Below, piece after piece: positions 52,078 to 59,965 of a stretch of 64,000 bases of DNA. The DNA lies in assembly GCF_014650995.1 (NCBI RefSeq), contig NZ_BMWA01000005.1:157658-221657 (forward strand), written 5' to 3'. Every line of letters starts with the position of its first letter. Position 1 is the first letter of the stretch. The notes under the pieces are model-generated. The model was given only the letters and a program-made list of their open reading frames with translations. It was not told where the DNA came from and searched no databases. Source of the stretch: Streptomyces viridiviolaceus. GTDB taxonomy: Bacteria; Actinomycetota; Actinomycetes; Streptomycetales; Streptomycetaceae. The position numbers and the translations under genes were made by a program.

Positions 52078-52404
52078 CGGTGGGTACCTCCTGTGCGGTC
52101 GGTGGCGGCACGGAAGTAAACGAGACGGGCGGCGATATCGAACACAGGTGTTTCGGACGAAGCGGATTCCGTACGGCCACTCGCCGGTCGGGGGTGGGCG
52201 ACGCCTCCGCCCCTGGCAGGCCGGGGCTCGCAGGCACGGCCGCGTGACCGAAACGCCGAGCACGTCCGCGACGCGCCTCCGCGTACTTTCGCGGGCCCGC
52301 GAGCGGCGACCGGACCGCACCGAGGCACCCGTATGCGGGAGCCCGGACGTCCTCCGAAGGAACGCTGACACCGTCCCCGCACCGACGGCTGTCCTCCGTC
52401 GCGG
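52078..52404. other. Intergenic region between the iclR stop and the NUDIX start
   Basis: About 330 bp without a supported gene. It holds the NUDIX ribosome-binding site and, at about 52136-52154, an imperfect palindrome CGAACAC-AG-GTGTTTCG just upstream. This could be an operator of the NUDIX gene. Nothing else is seen. Confidence 0.45.
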
Positions 52405-53178
52405 TCAGCGCCGCGCCGCGGTGACGCCTCCCACCCGGCGGGTCAGCTCCCGCGCCGTCTGCGCCACGTGGCCCGCGATCCGGTGGCGTTCCGACTCGTC
52501 GGCCGACTCGCCGGGGAAGGTGACGGAGACGCCGGCGATGGGGTGGGCGTGGTGGTCCAGCACCGGCGCGGCGACGGAGGAGAGGCCGGGGGTGACCTCG
52601 CCCTCCTCCGTCGCGTACCCCCGGCGTCGCACCTGGGCCAGCAGGCCCCGCAGTGCCGTCAGCGACGCCGGACCGACGCCGTGCCGCAGTACGAAGGCCG
52701 ACCGGTCCGGGAAGATCGCCCGCACCTGCGCGGGCGGCAGCAGCGCCAGCACCGCCCGGCCGCTGGCGGTCAGGTGCGCCGGCAGCCGCACGCCCACCTC
52801 GCTGACGAGCGGTGCCCGGCCCGGGGCGCGCTCCTCGATGACGTAGATGACCTCGCGGCCGTGCAGCACGGCGAGGTTCGCGTTGTGCCCGGTGCGGTCC
52901 ACGAGCGTGGCCAGCGGCGCCCGTGCCAGCCGCTGGAACGGCGCCTGACGCTCGTATCCGGAGGCCAGTTCGAAGGCGCTGACGCCGAGGCCGTAGCGCC
53001 GTTCCTCCGGCAGATGGACGACGAAGCCGTCGGCGGCGAGCGTGTCGAGCAGGTGGTAGGTCGTCGAGCGGGGCAGACCCACGTCGCGGCTGATGGCGGC
53101 TGCCGGCACGGGCGCGGCCTGCCGCGCCAGGTAGCGCAGCACAGCCAGCACCTGGGCGGCGGCCGGGACGATGCTCAT
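52405..53178 (-). CDS. IclR-family regulator, probable hut repressor
   Basis: A 257-aa IclR protein with winged-helix N-terminus (AAQVLAVLRYLARQAAPVPAAAISRDVGLPRSTTYHLLDTLAADGFVV, about 7-55) and the effector domain with GREVIYVIEE, LPAHLTASGRAVLALLP and VAAPVLDHHAHPIAGVSVTFP. It is divergent from hutH. Two strong palindromes lie between them, so it is probably the local regulator of histidine breakdown. The inducer (urocanate or a related compound) is an inference. Confidence 0.92.
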   Translation of the reverse strand: MSIVPAAAQVLAVLRYLARQAAPVPAAAISRDVGLPRSTTYHLLDTLAADGFVVHLPEERRYGLGVSAFELASGYERQAPFQRLARAPLATLVDRTGHNANLAVLHGREVIYVIEERAPGRAPLVSEVGVRLPAHLTASGRAVLALLPPAQVRAIFPDRSAFVLRHGVGPASLTALRGLLAQVRRRGYATEEGEVTPGLSSVAAPVLDHHAHPIAGVSVTFPGESADESERHRIAGHVAQTARELTRRVGGVTAARR

Positions 53179-53214
53179 GGGGCGAGAGTAGACCAGTGGC
53201 TGCGCAGACCGAAT

Positions 53215-53258
53215 GTCTGGGATCCCAGACGGTAGTGTCTGGGATCCCAGACACTACC
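53215..53258. promoter_or_regulatory. Double palindromic operator between iclR and hutH
   Basis: GTCTGGGATCCCAGAC occurs at 53215-53230 and again at 53237-53252. The second copy sits inside a perfect 28-bp palindrome (53231-53258) with half-site GGTAGTGTCTGGGA. The centres are 22 bp apart, about two helical turns. Both are 37-80 bp from the iclR start and 50-93 bp from hutH. Confidence 0.85.
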
Positions 53259-53307
53259 GGTTCGACCCCTCTCGCAGACCCCCGTCGAACTGCGGCTTCA
53301 TAGGGAC

Positions 53308-54843
53308 ATGACCGTTGTTGTTGGTGTCGGTGCGCTCTCCGCTGACGAAGTCGTGTCCGTTGCCCGTCTCGGTACCCCGGTGGCCCTCGCCCCGGAGGCG
53401 CTCAAGGAGATCGCCCGCAGTCGCGAGGTCATCCAGGCCCTCGCCGACGACGCCAAGCCCCACTACGGCGTCTCCACCGGTTTCGGCGCCCTGGCCACCC
53501 GTCACATCCCCACCGAGCTGCGTGCCCAGCTCCAGCGCAGCCTGGTGCGTTCGCACGCCGCGGGTTCGGGTCCCGAGGTCGAGCGTGAGGTGGTCCGCGC
53601 GCTGATGCTGCTGCGCCTGTCCACCCTCGCCACGGGCCGTACGGGCGTACGGACGCAGACCGCGGAGGCCTACGCCGCACTGCTGAACGCCGGCATCACC
53701 CCGGTCGTCCACGAGTACGGCTCGCTCGGCTGCTCCGGCGACCTCGCCCCCCTCGCGCACTGCGCCCTCGCCGTCATGGGCGAGGGCGAGGTGCGCACCG
53801 CCGACGGCGTGCGCAAGCCCGCCGCCGAGGCGCTCGCCGACGCGGGCATCACCCCGGTCGTTCTGGAGGAGAAGGAGGGCCTCGCCCTCATCAACGGCAC
53901 CGACGGCATGCTCGGCATGCTCGTCCTCGCCGCCCACGACCTGCGCCGCCTGCTGCGCACGGCCGACATCGCCGCCGCGATGAGCGTCGAGGGCCAGCTC
54001 GGCACCGACGCCGTGTTCGCCGCCGACCTGCAGGCGCTGCGCCCGCATCCGGGCCAGGGGGACAGCGCCGGCAACCTGCGCTCCCTGCTCGCCGACTCGG
54101 CGATCGTCGCCAGTCACAAGGGACCGGAATGCACCCGTGTGCAGGACGCGTACTCGCTGCGCTGCTCGCCGCAGGTCCACGGGACGGCCCGCGACACCCT
54201 CGCCCACGCCGAACTGGTGGCCTCCCGCGAGCTGGCCGCCGCGATCGACAACCCCGTCGTCACCCTCGACGGCCGGGTGGAGAGCAACGGCAACTTCCAC
54301 GGTGCCCCGGTCGCCGCCGTCCTCGACTTCCTGGCCATCTCGGTCGCCGACCTCGCCTCGATCTCCGAGCGCCGCACGGACCGGTTCCTCGACACCGCCC
54401 GCAACCGGGGCCTCAACGCCTTCCTGGCCGACGACCCCGGCGTCGACTCCGGCCACATGATCGCGCAGTACACGCAGGCCGCGATCGTCTCCGAGCTCAA
54501 GCGGCTCGCCGTACCGGCCTCCACCGACTCGATCCCCTCCAGCGCCATGCAGGAGGACCACGTCTCCATGGGCTGGTCCGCCGCCCGTAAGCTGCGCCGC
54601 GCCATCGACGGACTCGGCCGTGTCCTCGCGGTGGAGATCTACACCGCCGCCCGCGCGCTCGACCTGCGGGCCCCGCTGACCCCGGCGCCGGCCACCGCCG
54701 CCGTCCGCGACGGCCTGCGCGAGACGGTCGACGGCCCCGGCACCGACCGCTGGCTGGCCCCCGAGATCGAGGCGACCGTCCAGTACGTCACCTCCGGCGG
54801 CGCCCTGGCCGCCGCGGAGTCGGTCACCGGCCCGCTGGTCTGA
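53308..54843 (+). CDS. hutH: Histidine ammonia-lyase
   Basis: A 511-aa enzyme that converts L-histidine to trans-urocanate plus ammonia, the first step of the Hut pathway. The cofactor MIO forms from three residues of the loop GSLGCSGDLAPL, here C142-S143-G144, where most HutH proteins have Ala-Ser-Gly. The active-site tyrosine is Y53 in HYGVSTGFG. Further blocks are GNFHG and RTDRFLD and the C-terminal SAMQEDHVSMGW. ATG 53308 is supported by the conserved start. It faces the iclR gene and is followed by a terminator hairpin. Confidence 0.95.
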   Translation: MTVVVGVGALSADEVVSVARLGTPVALAPEALKEIARSREVIQALADDAKPHYGVSTGFGALATRHIPTELRAQLQRSLVRSHAAGSGPEVEREVVRALMLLRLSTLATGRTGVRTQTAEAYAALLNAGITPVVHEYGSLGCSGDLAPLAHCALAVMGEGEVRTADGVRKPAAEALADAGITPVVLEEKEGLALINGTDGMLGMLVLAAHDLRRLLRTADIAAAMSVEGQLGTDAVFAADLQALRPHPGQGDSAGNLRSLLADSAIVASHKGPECTRVQDAYSLRCSPQVHGTARDTLAHAELVASRELAAAIDNPVVTLDGRVESNGNFHGAPVAAVLDFLAISVADLASISERRTDRFLDTARNRGLNAFLADDPGVDSGHMIAQYTQAAIVSELKRLAVPASTDSIPSSAMQEDHVSMGWSAARKLRRAIDGLGRVLAVEIYTAARALDLRAPLTPAPATAAVRDGLRETVDGPGTDRWLAPEIEATVQYVTSGGALAAAESVTGPLV

Positions 54844-54862
54844 CCGAGCCGTTCGACCCGCA

Positions 54863-54893
54863 CACCTGCCGGTGCCCGAGGGCCCGGCAGGTG
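54863..54893 (+). terminator. Hairpin after hutH
   Basis: A perfect 10-bp stem CACCTGCCGG / CCGGCAGGTG with an 11-nt loop, 20 bp after the hutH stop. There is no T-run. Confidence 0.65.
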
Positions 54894-55263
54894 CCGCAGC
54901 CAGGTCCGGCGCGTTCGTGACGGGGTCCTCCCCGTCGAGGAGGGACAGCCTGCGCACCCCGCGCCGTCACGGGGGAGTCCACGCTCACCCACGGCCGGGG
55001 GCGCGCGTGCCCTGCGCCGCACGGACGTCGGCCACTTCTCGGCGGGGGCGCGCGCCGGCCTCGTCGTCCTGGACGCCCCCTCGCCCGTGCATCCGGCCTA
55101 CCGGCCGGGAGTTCCGCCGGTGTCGGCGGTCCGGCGGGCGGGCCGTCCGTGCGAAGGGGTTCCTCCCGGTGCGTGACCTGCCGACCGCCGGTACGCCCGC
55201 GGCACGGCAGGCGGCCGCGCCGCAGGGCGGGGCCTTTCGCTGTTCGATCCGGAAGGAAACCCC
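54894..55263. other. Intergenic region between hutH and hutD
   Basis: About 370 bp of GC-rich DNA without a gene I can support. It holds a second, weaker stem around 54925-54950 (TCCTCC / GGAGGA). The hutD ribosome-binding site GGAAGG is at its end. Confidence 0.4.
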
Positions 55264-55836
55264 ATGGCACCAAAGATTCTCCGCGCGCAGACGAGGACGC
55301 CCGCTCCGTGGAAGAACGGCGGAGGCGTGACCTCGGAGGTCGCCGCCCACCCGGAGGGCGCGGGGACCGACGACTTCGCGTGGCGGGTCAGCGTCGCCGA
55401 CGTCGCACGCAGCGGACGGTTCTCCACGTTCGACGGCGTCGACAGGATCATCACCGTCGTCGACGGACCGGGCATGGCCCTGACCGTCGACGGGACCTCA
55501 CACGTGGTGGACACCCCGTACGAGCCCTTCGCCTTCCCCGGTGACGCAGCCACGGAGTGCCGGCTGCTCGGCGGGCCCGTCGTCGACTTCAACGTGATGG
55601 TCCGGCGCGCCGAGACGACGGCACGGGTCCACATCGTGCGCTCGCACACCTCGGTGCGTCCCGACGCCGGGACCCGCGTCCTCGCGATCGTCCTGGAGGG
55701 GTCGGCCCTGCTCCACGGGGCGTCCGTCCGTCTCGGCCGTCTGGACGCCGTCCTGCTCTCCGAAGGGGACTCCGACGCCGTCGGCGTCGACGGGGTCCTC
55801 GCGGTCGTCGTCCTCGTCGGCCGGACCGGCCGCTGA
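55264..55836 (+). CDS. hutD: HutD/Ves-family protein
   Basis: A 190-aa bicupin-like HutD protein. PAPWKNGGGVTSEVAAHPEG (about 12-31), DFAWRVSVADVARSGRFSTFDGVDRIITVVDGPGMAL and TPYEPFAFPGDAATECRLLGGPVVDFNVMVRR are family signatures. HutD is encoded with hut genes in many bacteria and is thought to tune formimidoylglutamate or histidine handling; no enzyme activity is known. The ATG follows GGAAGGAAA. It converges on hutG. Confidence 0.88.
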   Translation: MAPKILRAQTRTPAPWKNGGGVTSEVAAHPEGAGTDDFAWRVSVADVARSGRFSTFDGVDRIITVVDGPGMALTVDGTSHVVDTPYEPFAFPGDAATECRLLGGPVVDFNVMVRRAETTARVHIVRSHTSVRPDAGTRVLAIVLEGSALLHGASVRLGRLDAVLLSEGDSDAVGVDGVLAVVVLVGRTGR

Positions 55837-55865
55837 CCGGGCCGGTCCCCGTCCCTGAGGTGAGA

Positions 55866-55889
55866 AGCCGCGGCCGCCGGGCCGCGGCT
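55866..55889. terminator. Bidirectional hairpin between hutD and hutG
   Basis: A 10-bp perfect stem AGCCGCGGCC with loop GCCG lies 30 bp after the hutD stop and 60 bp after the hutG stop, between convergent genes. Confidence 0.65.
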
Positions 55890-55952
55890 CTCGTCGCTTC
55901 TCACGGCCCGGCGACCTGCCGATGGGCGGGCCGGGTGCAGCCCGCGGGGGTG

Positions 55953-56942
55953 TCACGGCCGGGCGGTCACCATGCGGTGGATCAGGCGGGCACCCGTGCG
56001 TGCCGTGCGCTGGTCCACGTCGAACTCGGGGTTCAGCTCGGCGATGTCGCAGACCGCGAGCCTGCCGCTCGCCGCCACCCGGGTGCAGACGCGCTCGATG
56101 ACGTCCATGGGCACGCCGTGGGCGGCGGGGGCGCTGACACCCGGCGCGACGGCGGCGGGGAGCACGTCGAGGTCGATGCTCAGGTGCACGACGTCGCAGC
56201 TCGCGAGGAACTCGTCGACGAACCTCTCGGTGCGCGCCAGGCCGAGCAGGCCGCATTCGGTGTCCGGCAGATAGCGGACGCCGAGCCTGTCCGCGGTGCG
56301 GAACAGCCGCTCCGTGTTGCTCGGCTGGCTGATGCCCAGCACCCAGTAGTCGAACTCCCGGCCGTGCCGCTCCTCGCTCTGCGCCATCTGCAGGAAGGGC
56401 GTGCCGGAGCTGGGCCGGACGTCATCGCGCAGGTCGAAGTGCGCGTCGAGGTTGAGCACCCCGAGACGGCCGCCCTCGCGCAGCGCCCGCGTCTGTTCCA
56501 GCCCGCAGTAGCTGCCGTACGCGACCTCGTGGCCGCCGCCCAGCACCATGACCTGGTGGCCGCGGTCGACGAGCGCGGCGACCGCGCGTCCCAGGCGTTG
56601 CTGCCCCGATTCCAGGGCGCCCTCCCCGTCCCCCGAGACCTCGATGTCGCCGGCATCGAGCGCCCGCAGCGGTCGCGGCAGCGCCATGGACGCGAGGGCG
56701 CGGCGCAGGGCCTGCGGGCCGTTCGCGGCGCCCTGCCGGCCCTTGTTGCGCCGTACGCCCTCGTCGCTGCGGAAGCCGACGAAGGCGACGTCCCCCGGGG
56801 CCGCCTCCGTCGGATCGAGGTGGACGGCGTGGTGCCAGCGCAGGTTGCCGGCGCCGGGGCCGTCGTCCCGCCCGGTCCACCGTGCGGCCGGGACGTCCGC
56901 GTGGAGGAGCGGGGTTTCCCTGTCCGTGCCCACGGCGCTCAC
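55953..56942 (-). CDS. hutG: Formimidoylglutamase
   Basis: A 329-aa arginase-family enzyme that hydrolyses N-formimidoyl-L-glutamate to formamide and glutamate, the last step of the four-step Hut route. Manganese ligands are in VLGGGHEVAYG, NLDAHFDLRDD and SIDLDVLPAAVAPG. The start GTG 56942 is chosen because it overlaps the stop of the hutU remnant as GTGA, the expected coupling of a former hutU-hutG operon. GTG 56933 is the alternative. With hutU truncated here, the pathway from urocanate must use genes elsewhere (hutU, hutI). Confidence 0.93.
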   Translation of the reverse strand: MSAVGTDRETPLLHADVPAARWTGRDDGPGAGNLRWHHAVHLDPTEAAPGDVAFVGFRSDEGVRRNKGRQGAANGPQALRRALASMALPRPLRALDAGDIEVSGDGEGALESGQQRLGRAVAALVDRGHQVMVLGGGHEVAYGSYCGLEQTRALREGGRLGVLNLDAHFDLRDDVRPSSGTPFLQMAQSEERHGREFDYWVLGISQPSNTERLFRTADRLGVRYLPDTECGLLGLARTERFVDEFLASCDVVHLSIDLDVLPAAVAPGVSAPAAHGVPMDVIERVCTRVAASGRLAVCDIAELNPEFDVDQRTARTGARLIHRMVTARP

Positions 56943-57078
56943 GCTGCGCCGCCTTCGGTCTCCGTCATCGGGATGCGCACGCCGCGCTCCTCGGCCACCG
57001 AGGCGGCGTGTTCGTACCCGGCGTCGACGTGCCGGGTCAAGGCCCGACGGGCGATGTCCGCGCAGGAGACGGCGGCCC
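56939..57078 (-). pseudogene. hutU: 3' end fragment of urocanate hydratase gene
   Basis: The minus strand directly upstream of hutG reads LRAAVSCADIARRALTRHV-DAGYEHAASVAEERGVRIPMTETEGGAA and stops. RHVDAGYEHA...ERGVRIPM matches the C-terminal end of HutU (recalled: RHADAGY...REHGIRIPM). About 40 residues of a protein of about 550 remain. There is no start codon context and the frame runs into unrelated permease sequence near 57076. A deleted gene, not a short protein. Confidence 0.6.
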
Positions 57079-57353
57079 TGAGGTTCCCCGTCCCCTTCTG
57101 GCCCTACGGCCAGATCGCCGCCGTCGTCTTCATGGCCGCGGTGATGGAGTTGCTCGGCTTCCAGGAGAGCACGCGGATCGCCCTGGTCGTCGGCGTCGTG
57201 TGGCTGGCGCTCCTCGCGGTCGTCCACGTCCTGTGGGTCCGGCGGCGGCGTCCCGGCCCGCAACCGGTCCTGGCCGGTGGGACGACGGCCATGGGCAACA
57301 CGCCGGACGGTGACCTGGCGGGTCTGGAGGGGCCGGCTCACGCACCGCGATGA
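57076..57353 (+). pseudogene. 3' end fragment of an amino-acid permease gene
   Basis: The plus strand reads FPVPFWPYGQIAAVVFMAAVMELLGF, then QESTRIALVVGVVWLALLAVVHVLWVRRRRPGPQPVL and stops at 57353. This is the last two membrane helices and tail of an APC-family permease (pattern FWPYGQ...STRIAL). No upstream part or start exists, since it abuts the reversed hutU end. It marks the other side of a deletion. Confidence 0.65.
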
Positions 57354-57394
57354 CATCCGCCGGCCACCGTGGCGTGGCACAGGGCGCCGCGATG

Positions 57395-57433
57395 AATCTG
57401 AAAAACAGATTGCTTGCAGCGGAAACATCTGTT
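57395..57433. promoter_or_regulatory. Inverted repeats upstream of the monooxygenase operon
   Basis: AATCTG-AAAAA-CAGATT (57395-57411) is a perfect dyad in an AT-rich patch, and AACAGAT (57404-57410) pairs with ATCTGTT (57427-57433). The dyads lie about 90-130 bp before the monooxygenase ATG, a likely operator/promoter zone. The regulator is not identified. Confidence 0.5.
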
Positions 57434-57524
57434 GGACAGGTTTTCGGCCGCGCCCGAGGATGTCTCGTGCGGTAGCACAGTCAACGCGACACCGGGATGG
57501 ACTACCGCCTGAGTGGAGGCTGAC

Positions 57525-58811
57525 ATGCCGAGTGAACAGACTGAAGTGGTCGTCGTCGGGGCGGGCCAGGCGGGCGTGGCGGTGAGCGAGCACCTGGGAG
57601 CCCACGGCGTACCGCACCTCGTCCTGGAGCGGCACCGCATCGCCGAGCGCTGGCGTTCGGAGCGCTGGGACTCCCTGGTCGCGAACGGGCCCGCGTGGCA
57701 CGACCGGTTCCCCGGGCTGGAGTTCTCCGGCGTCGACCCCGATGCCTTCGCCTCGAAGGAGCAGGTCGCGGACTACTTCGTCACGTACGCCGAGAAGATC
57801 GGCGCCCCGGTCCGGTGCGGTGTCGAGGTGACCTCGGTGCGCCGGCACGCCGGTCGGCCCGGCTTCCGGGTCGAGACGTCGGAGGGATCCGTCGACGCGC
57901 GCTTCGTCGTGGCCGCGACCGGACCCTTCCAGCGGCCCGTGATCCCGCCCGTCGTCCCGGACGGCGCCGTCCCCGTGCAGATCCACTCCAGTGGGTACCG
58001 CAACCCGGAGCAGCTGCCCGAGGGCGCGGTCCTCGTGGTGGGGGCCGGCTCCTCGGGGGTCCAGATCGCCGACGAGCTGCGCCGGTCCGGCCGCCGGGTC
58101 TTCCTGTCGGTCGGTCCGCACGACCGCCCGCCCCGCGAGTACCGCGGGCGTGACTTCTGCTGGTGGCTCGGTGTGCTCGGGATCTGGGACGCGGAGACGC
58201 CGCCCCGGGGTGCCGAACACGTCACCATCGCGGTCAGCGGCGCCCGCGGCGGTCACACCGTGGACTTCCGCGCCCTGGCCGGCACCGGCATCGAACTCGT
58301 CGGCATGACCTCGGCCCACGACGACGGCGTACTGCGCTTCGCGCCGGATCTCGCGACGAACATCGCGCTCGGCGACGCCAAGTACCTCGCGTTCCTCCGG
58401 GCGGCCGACGAGTACGTCGAGCGCAACGGGCTCGACTTCCCCGAGGAGCCGGAGGCCCACGTCCTCGGGCCGGACCCGGACTGCGTGACCAGTCCCCTCC
58501 TGGAACTCGACCTGGCCGAGGCCGGCGTCACCTCGATCGTCTGGGCCACGGGCTTCGCCGCGGACTACAGCTGGCTCGAGGTCGACGCGTTCGACGAGAA
58601 CGGCCGGCCGGACCACCGACGGGGAGTGTCCCGCGAGCCCGGCGTCTACTTCCTCGGCCTGCCCTGGCTGTCCCGCCGCGGGTCGAGCTTCATCTGGGGG
58701 GTGTGGCACGACGCCAGGTACGTCGCCGACCACATAGCGATCCAGCGCGGCTATCTCGCGTACGGCACCACCGACCGGCCCGGCACCGCGCCGGCGACCG
58801 CGAAGAACTGA
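57525..58811 (+). CDS. Flavin-containing monooxygenase (FMO-like)
   Basis: A 428-aa class B-type flavin monooxygenase. FAD loop VVVVGAGQAGVAVSEHL (7-23), NADPH loop VLVVGAGSSGVQIADEL and the C-terminal ATGFAADYSWL are present; IHSSGYRNP stands at the FMO linker. Such enzymes oxygenate N, S or aldehyde/ketone groups of small molecules. ATG 57525 follows GGAGGC. It heads a cluster with RidA, a DUF1028 protein, an M20 hydrolase, aspartase and an MHS carrier, which suggests catabolism of a nitrogen-containing compound ending in aspartate/fumarate. Confidence 0.88.
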   Translation: MPSEQTEVVVVGAGQAGVAVSEHLGAHGVPHLVLERHRIAERWRSERWDSLVANGPAWHDRFPGLEFSGVDPDAFASKEQVADYFVTYAEKIGAPVRCGVEVTSVRRHAGRPGFRVETSEGSVDARFVVAATGPFQRPVIPPVVPDGAVPVQIHSSGYRNPEQLPEGAVLVVGAGSSGVQIADELRRSGRRVFLSVGPHDRPPREYRGRDFCWWLGVLGIWDAETPPRGAEHVTIAVSGARGGHTVDFRALAGTGIELVGMTSAHDDGVLRFAPDLATNIALGDAKYLAFLRAADEYVERNGLDFPEEPEAHVLGPDPDCVTSPLLELDLAEAGVTSIVWATGFAADYSWLEVDAFDENGRPDHRRGVSREPGVYFLGLPWLSRRGSSFIWGVWHDARYVADHIAIQRGYLAYGTTDRPGTAPATAKN

Positions 58812-58823
58812 GGAGCAGACGAC

Positions 58824-59294
58824 ATGACCTCCACGAGCGAGGGCCGCCGGGTGAAGGCCCCGATCGTCGCCGGCGGGCACACCCGGATCCGTCCGTTCAA
58901 CACGCGCGACACCTATCCCGAGCAGAACCTCGACAACGACCTCTGCCAGGCCGTCGTCGCCGGCGACACGGTGTACGTCCGGGGGCAGATCGGCCAGGAC
59001 CTCGACACCAGCGAGTCCGTGGGCATCGGTGACGCCGAGGCGCAGGCCGAGCAGGCCATGGCCAACATCAAGATGCTGCTCGAAGAAGCGGGCAGCCGGA
59101 TGGAGCACCTGGTCAAGCTGACCATCTACCTGATCGACCCGCGCTACCGCGAGGCGGTGTACCGCACCGTGGGCCGCTGGACCAAGGGGGTGCACCCCAT
59201 CTCCACCGGCCTGGTGGTCTCCGCCCTCGCGCGCCCGGAGTGGCTGTGCGAGATCGACGCGGTCGCCGTGATCCCCGAGGAGGACCGGGCATGA
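58824..59294 (+). CDS. RidA/YjgF-family enamine/imine deaminase
   Basis: A 156-aa Rid-family protein that hydrolyses reactive enamine/imine intermediates to keto compounds plus ammonia. VYVRGQIGQDLDT, EQAMANIKMLLEEAGSRMEHLVKLTIYLIDPRYREAV and WLCEIDAVAVIP are typical, but the usual catalytic Arg/Glu signature is altered, as in Rid subgroups linked to catabolic operons. Twelve nt after the monooxygenase stop; its own stop overlaps the next ATG. Confidence 0.9.
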   Translation: MTSTSEGRRVKAPIVAGGHTRIRPFNTRDTYPEQNLDNDLCQAVVAGDTVYVRGQIGQDLDTSESVGIGDAEAQAEQAMANIKMLLEEAGSRMEHLVKLTIYLIDPRYREAVYRTVGRWTKGVHPISTGLVVSALARPEWLCEIDAVAVIPEEDRA

Positions 59295-59965
59295 CCATGT
59301 CCCTGGTGGTACGCGACGGCGAGCGGTTCGGCATCGTGGCCGGCTCGTCGAGTCCGGCGGTCGCCGCCCGGGTCGCCCATCTGCGGCCCGGGGTCGGCGC
59401 GGCGGCTTCGCAGAACGTCACCGACCCCACGCTCGGCACGAGCCTGCTGGAGCGGCTGGCGGAGCACGGCGACGCGGAACGCGCCCTGGCCGACGTCACC
59501 GGCGCGGCGCGGAACGAGAAGACCATCGAGTACCGGCAGTTGACCGTGCTGGGCCGCTCCGGTGCCGGGTTCGCCTTCAGCGGCTCGCGGACGCTCGGCA
59601 CGCACGCCTCCGCCACCGCGGACGGCGCGGTGGCGGCCGGCAACATGCTGTCCGGCGAGCACATCCCCCGCGTACTCCTCGACGCCTACACGGCGGCCAC
59701 CGGAGAGCTCGAGGAGCGTCTGGTCACCGCTCTGAAGGCAGCCGTCGCGGCCGGCGGCGAGGAGGGGCCGGTGTACTCCGCGGGCCTGGCGGTCGTCGCG
59801 GACGTGGACTGGCGGGTGACCGACCTGCGGGTGGACTGGGCCGACGATCCCGTCGACCGGCTCGGTGAACTCCTGGACGTCTGGCTGCCGCAGCGGGACG
59901 ACTACGTGCGCCGCGGACTCGACCCGGCCTCCGCTCCTTCGTACGGCGTCCCGGGCGACCTGTGA
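59291..59965 (+). CDS. DUF1028-family protein (Ntn-hydrolase-like)
   Basis: A 224-aa DUF1028 protein. FGIVAGSSSPAVAARVAHLRPGVGAAASQNVTDPTLGTSLLERLAEHGDAERALADVT, GRSGAGFAFSGSRTLGTHASATADGAVAAGNMLSG and LDVWLPQRDDYVRRGLDP are family blocks. The domain has an N-terminal-nucleophile-hydrolase-like fold; activity is unknown, and it often neighbours RidA and amidohydrolase genes. ATGA coupling to ridA and GTGA to the M20 gene supports a joint role. Confidence 0.88.
   Translation: MTMSLVVRDGERFGIVAGSSSPAVAARVAHLRPGVGAAASQNVTDPTLGTSLLERLAEHGDAERALADVTGAARNEKTIEYRQLTVLGRSGAGFAFSGSRTLGTHASATADGAVAAGNMLSGEHIPRVLLDAYTAATGELEERLVTALKAAVAAGGEEGPVYSAGLAVVADVDWRVTDLRVDWADDPVDRLGELLDVWLPQRDDYVRRGLDPASAPSYGVPGDL

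Noticed and set aside
53215..53258. Double palindrome as a terminator or att site
   Set aside because: It lies between divergent starts and no T-run follows, so an operator fits better.
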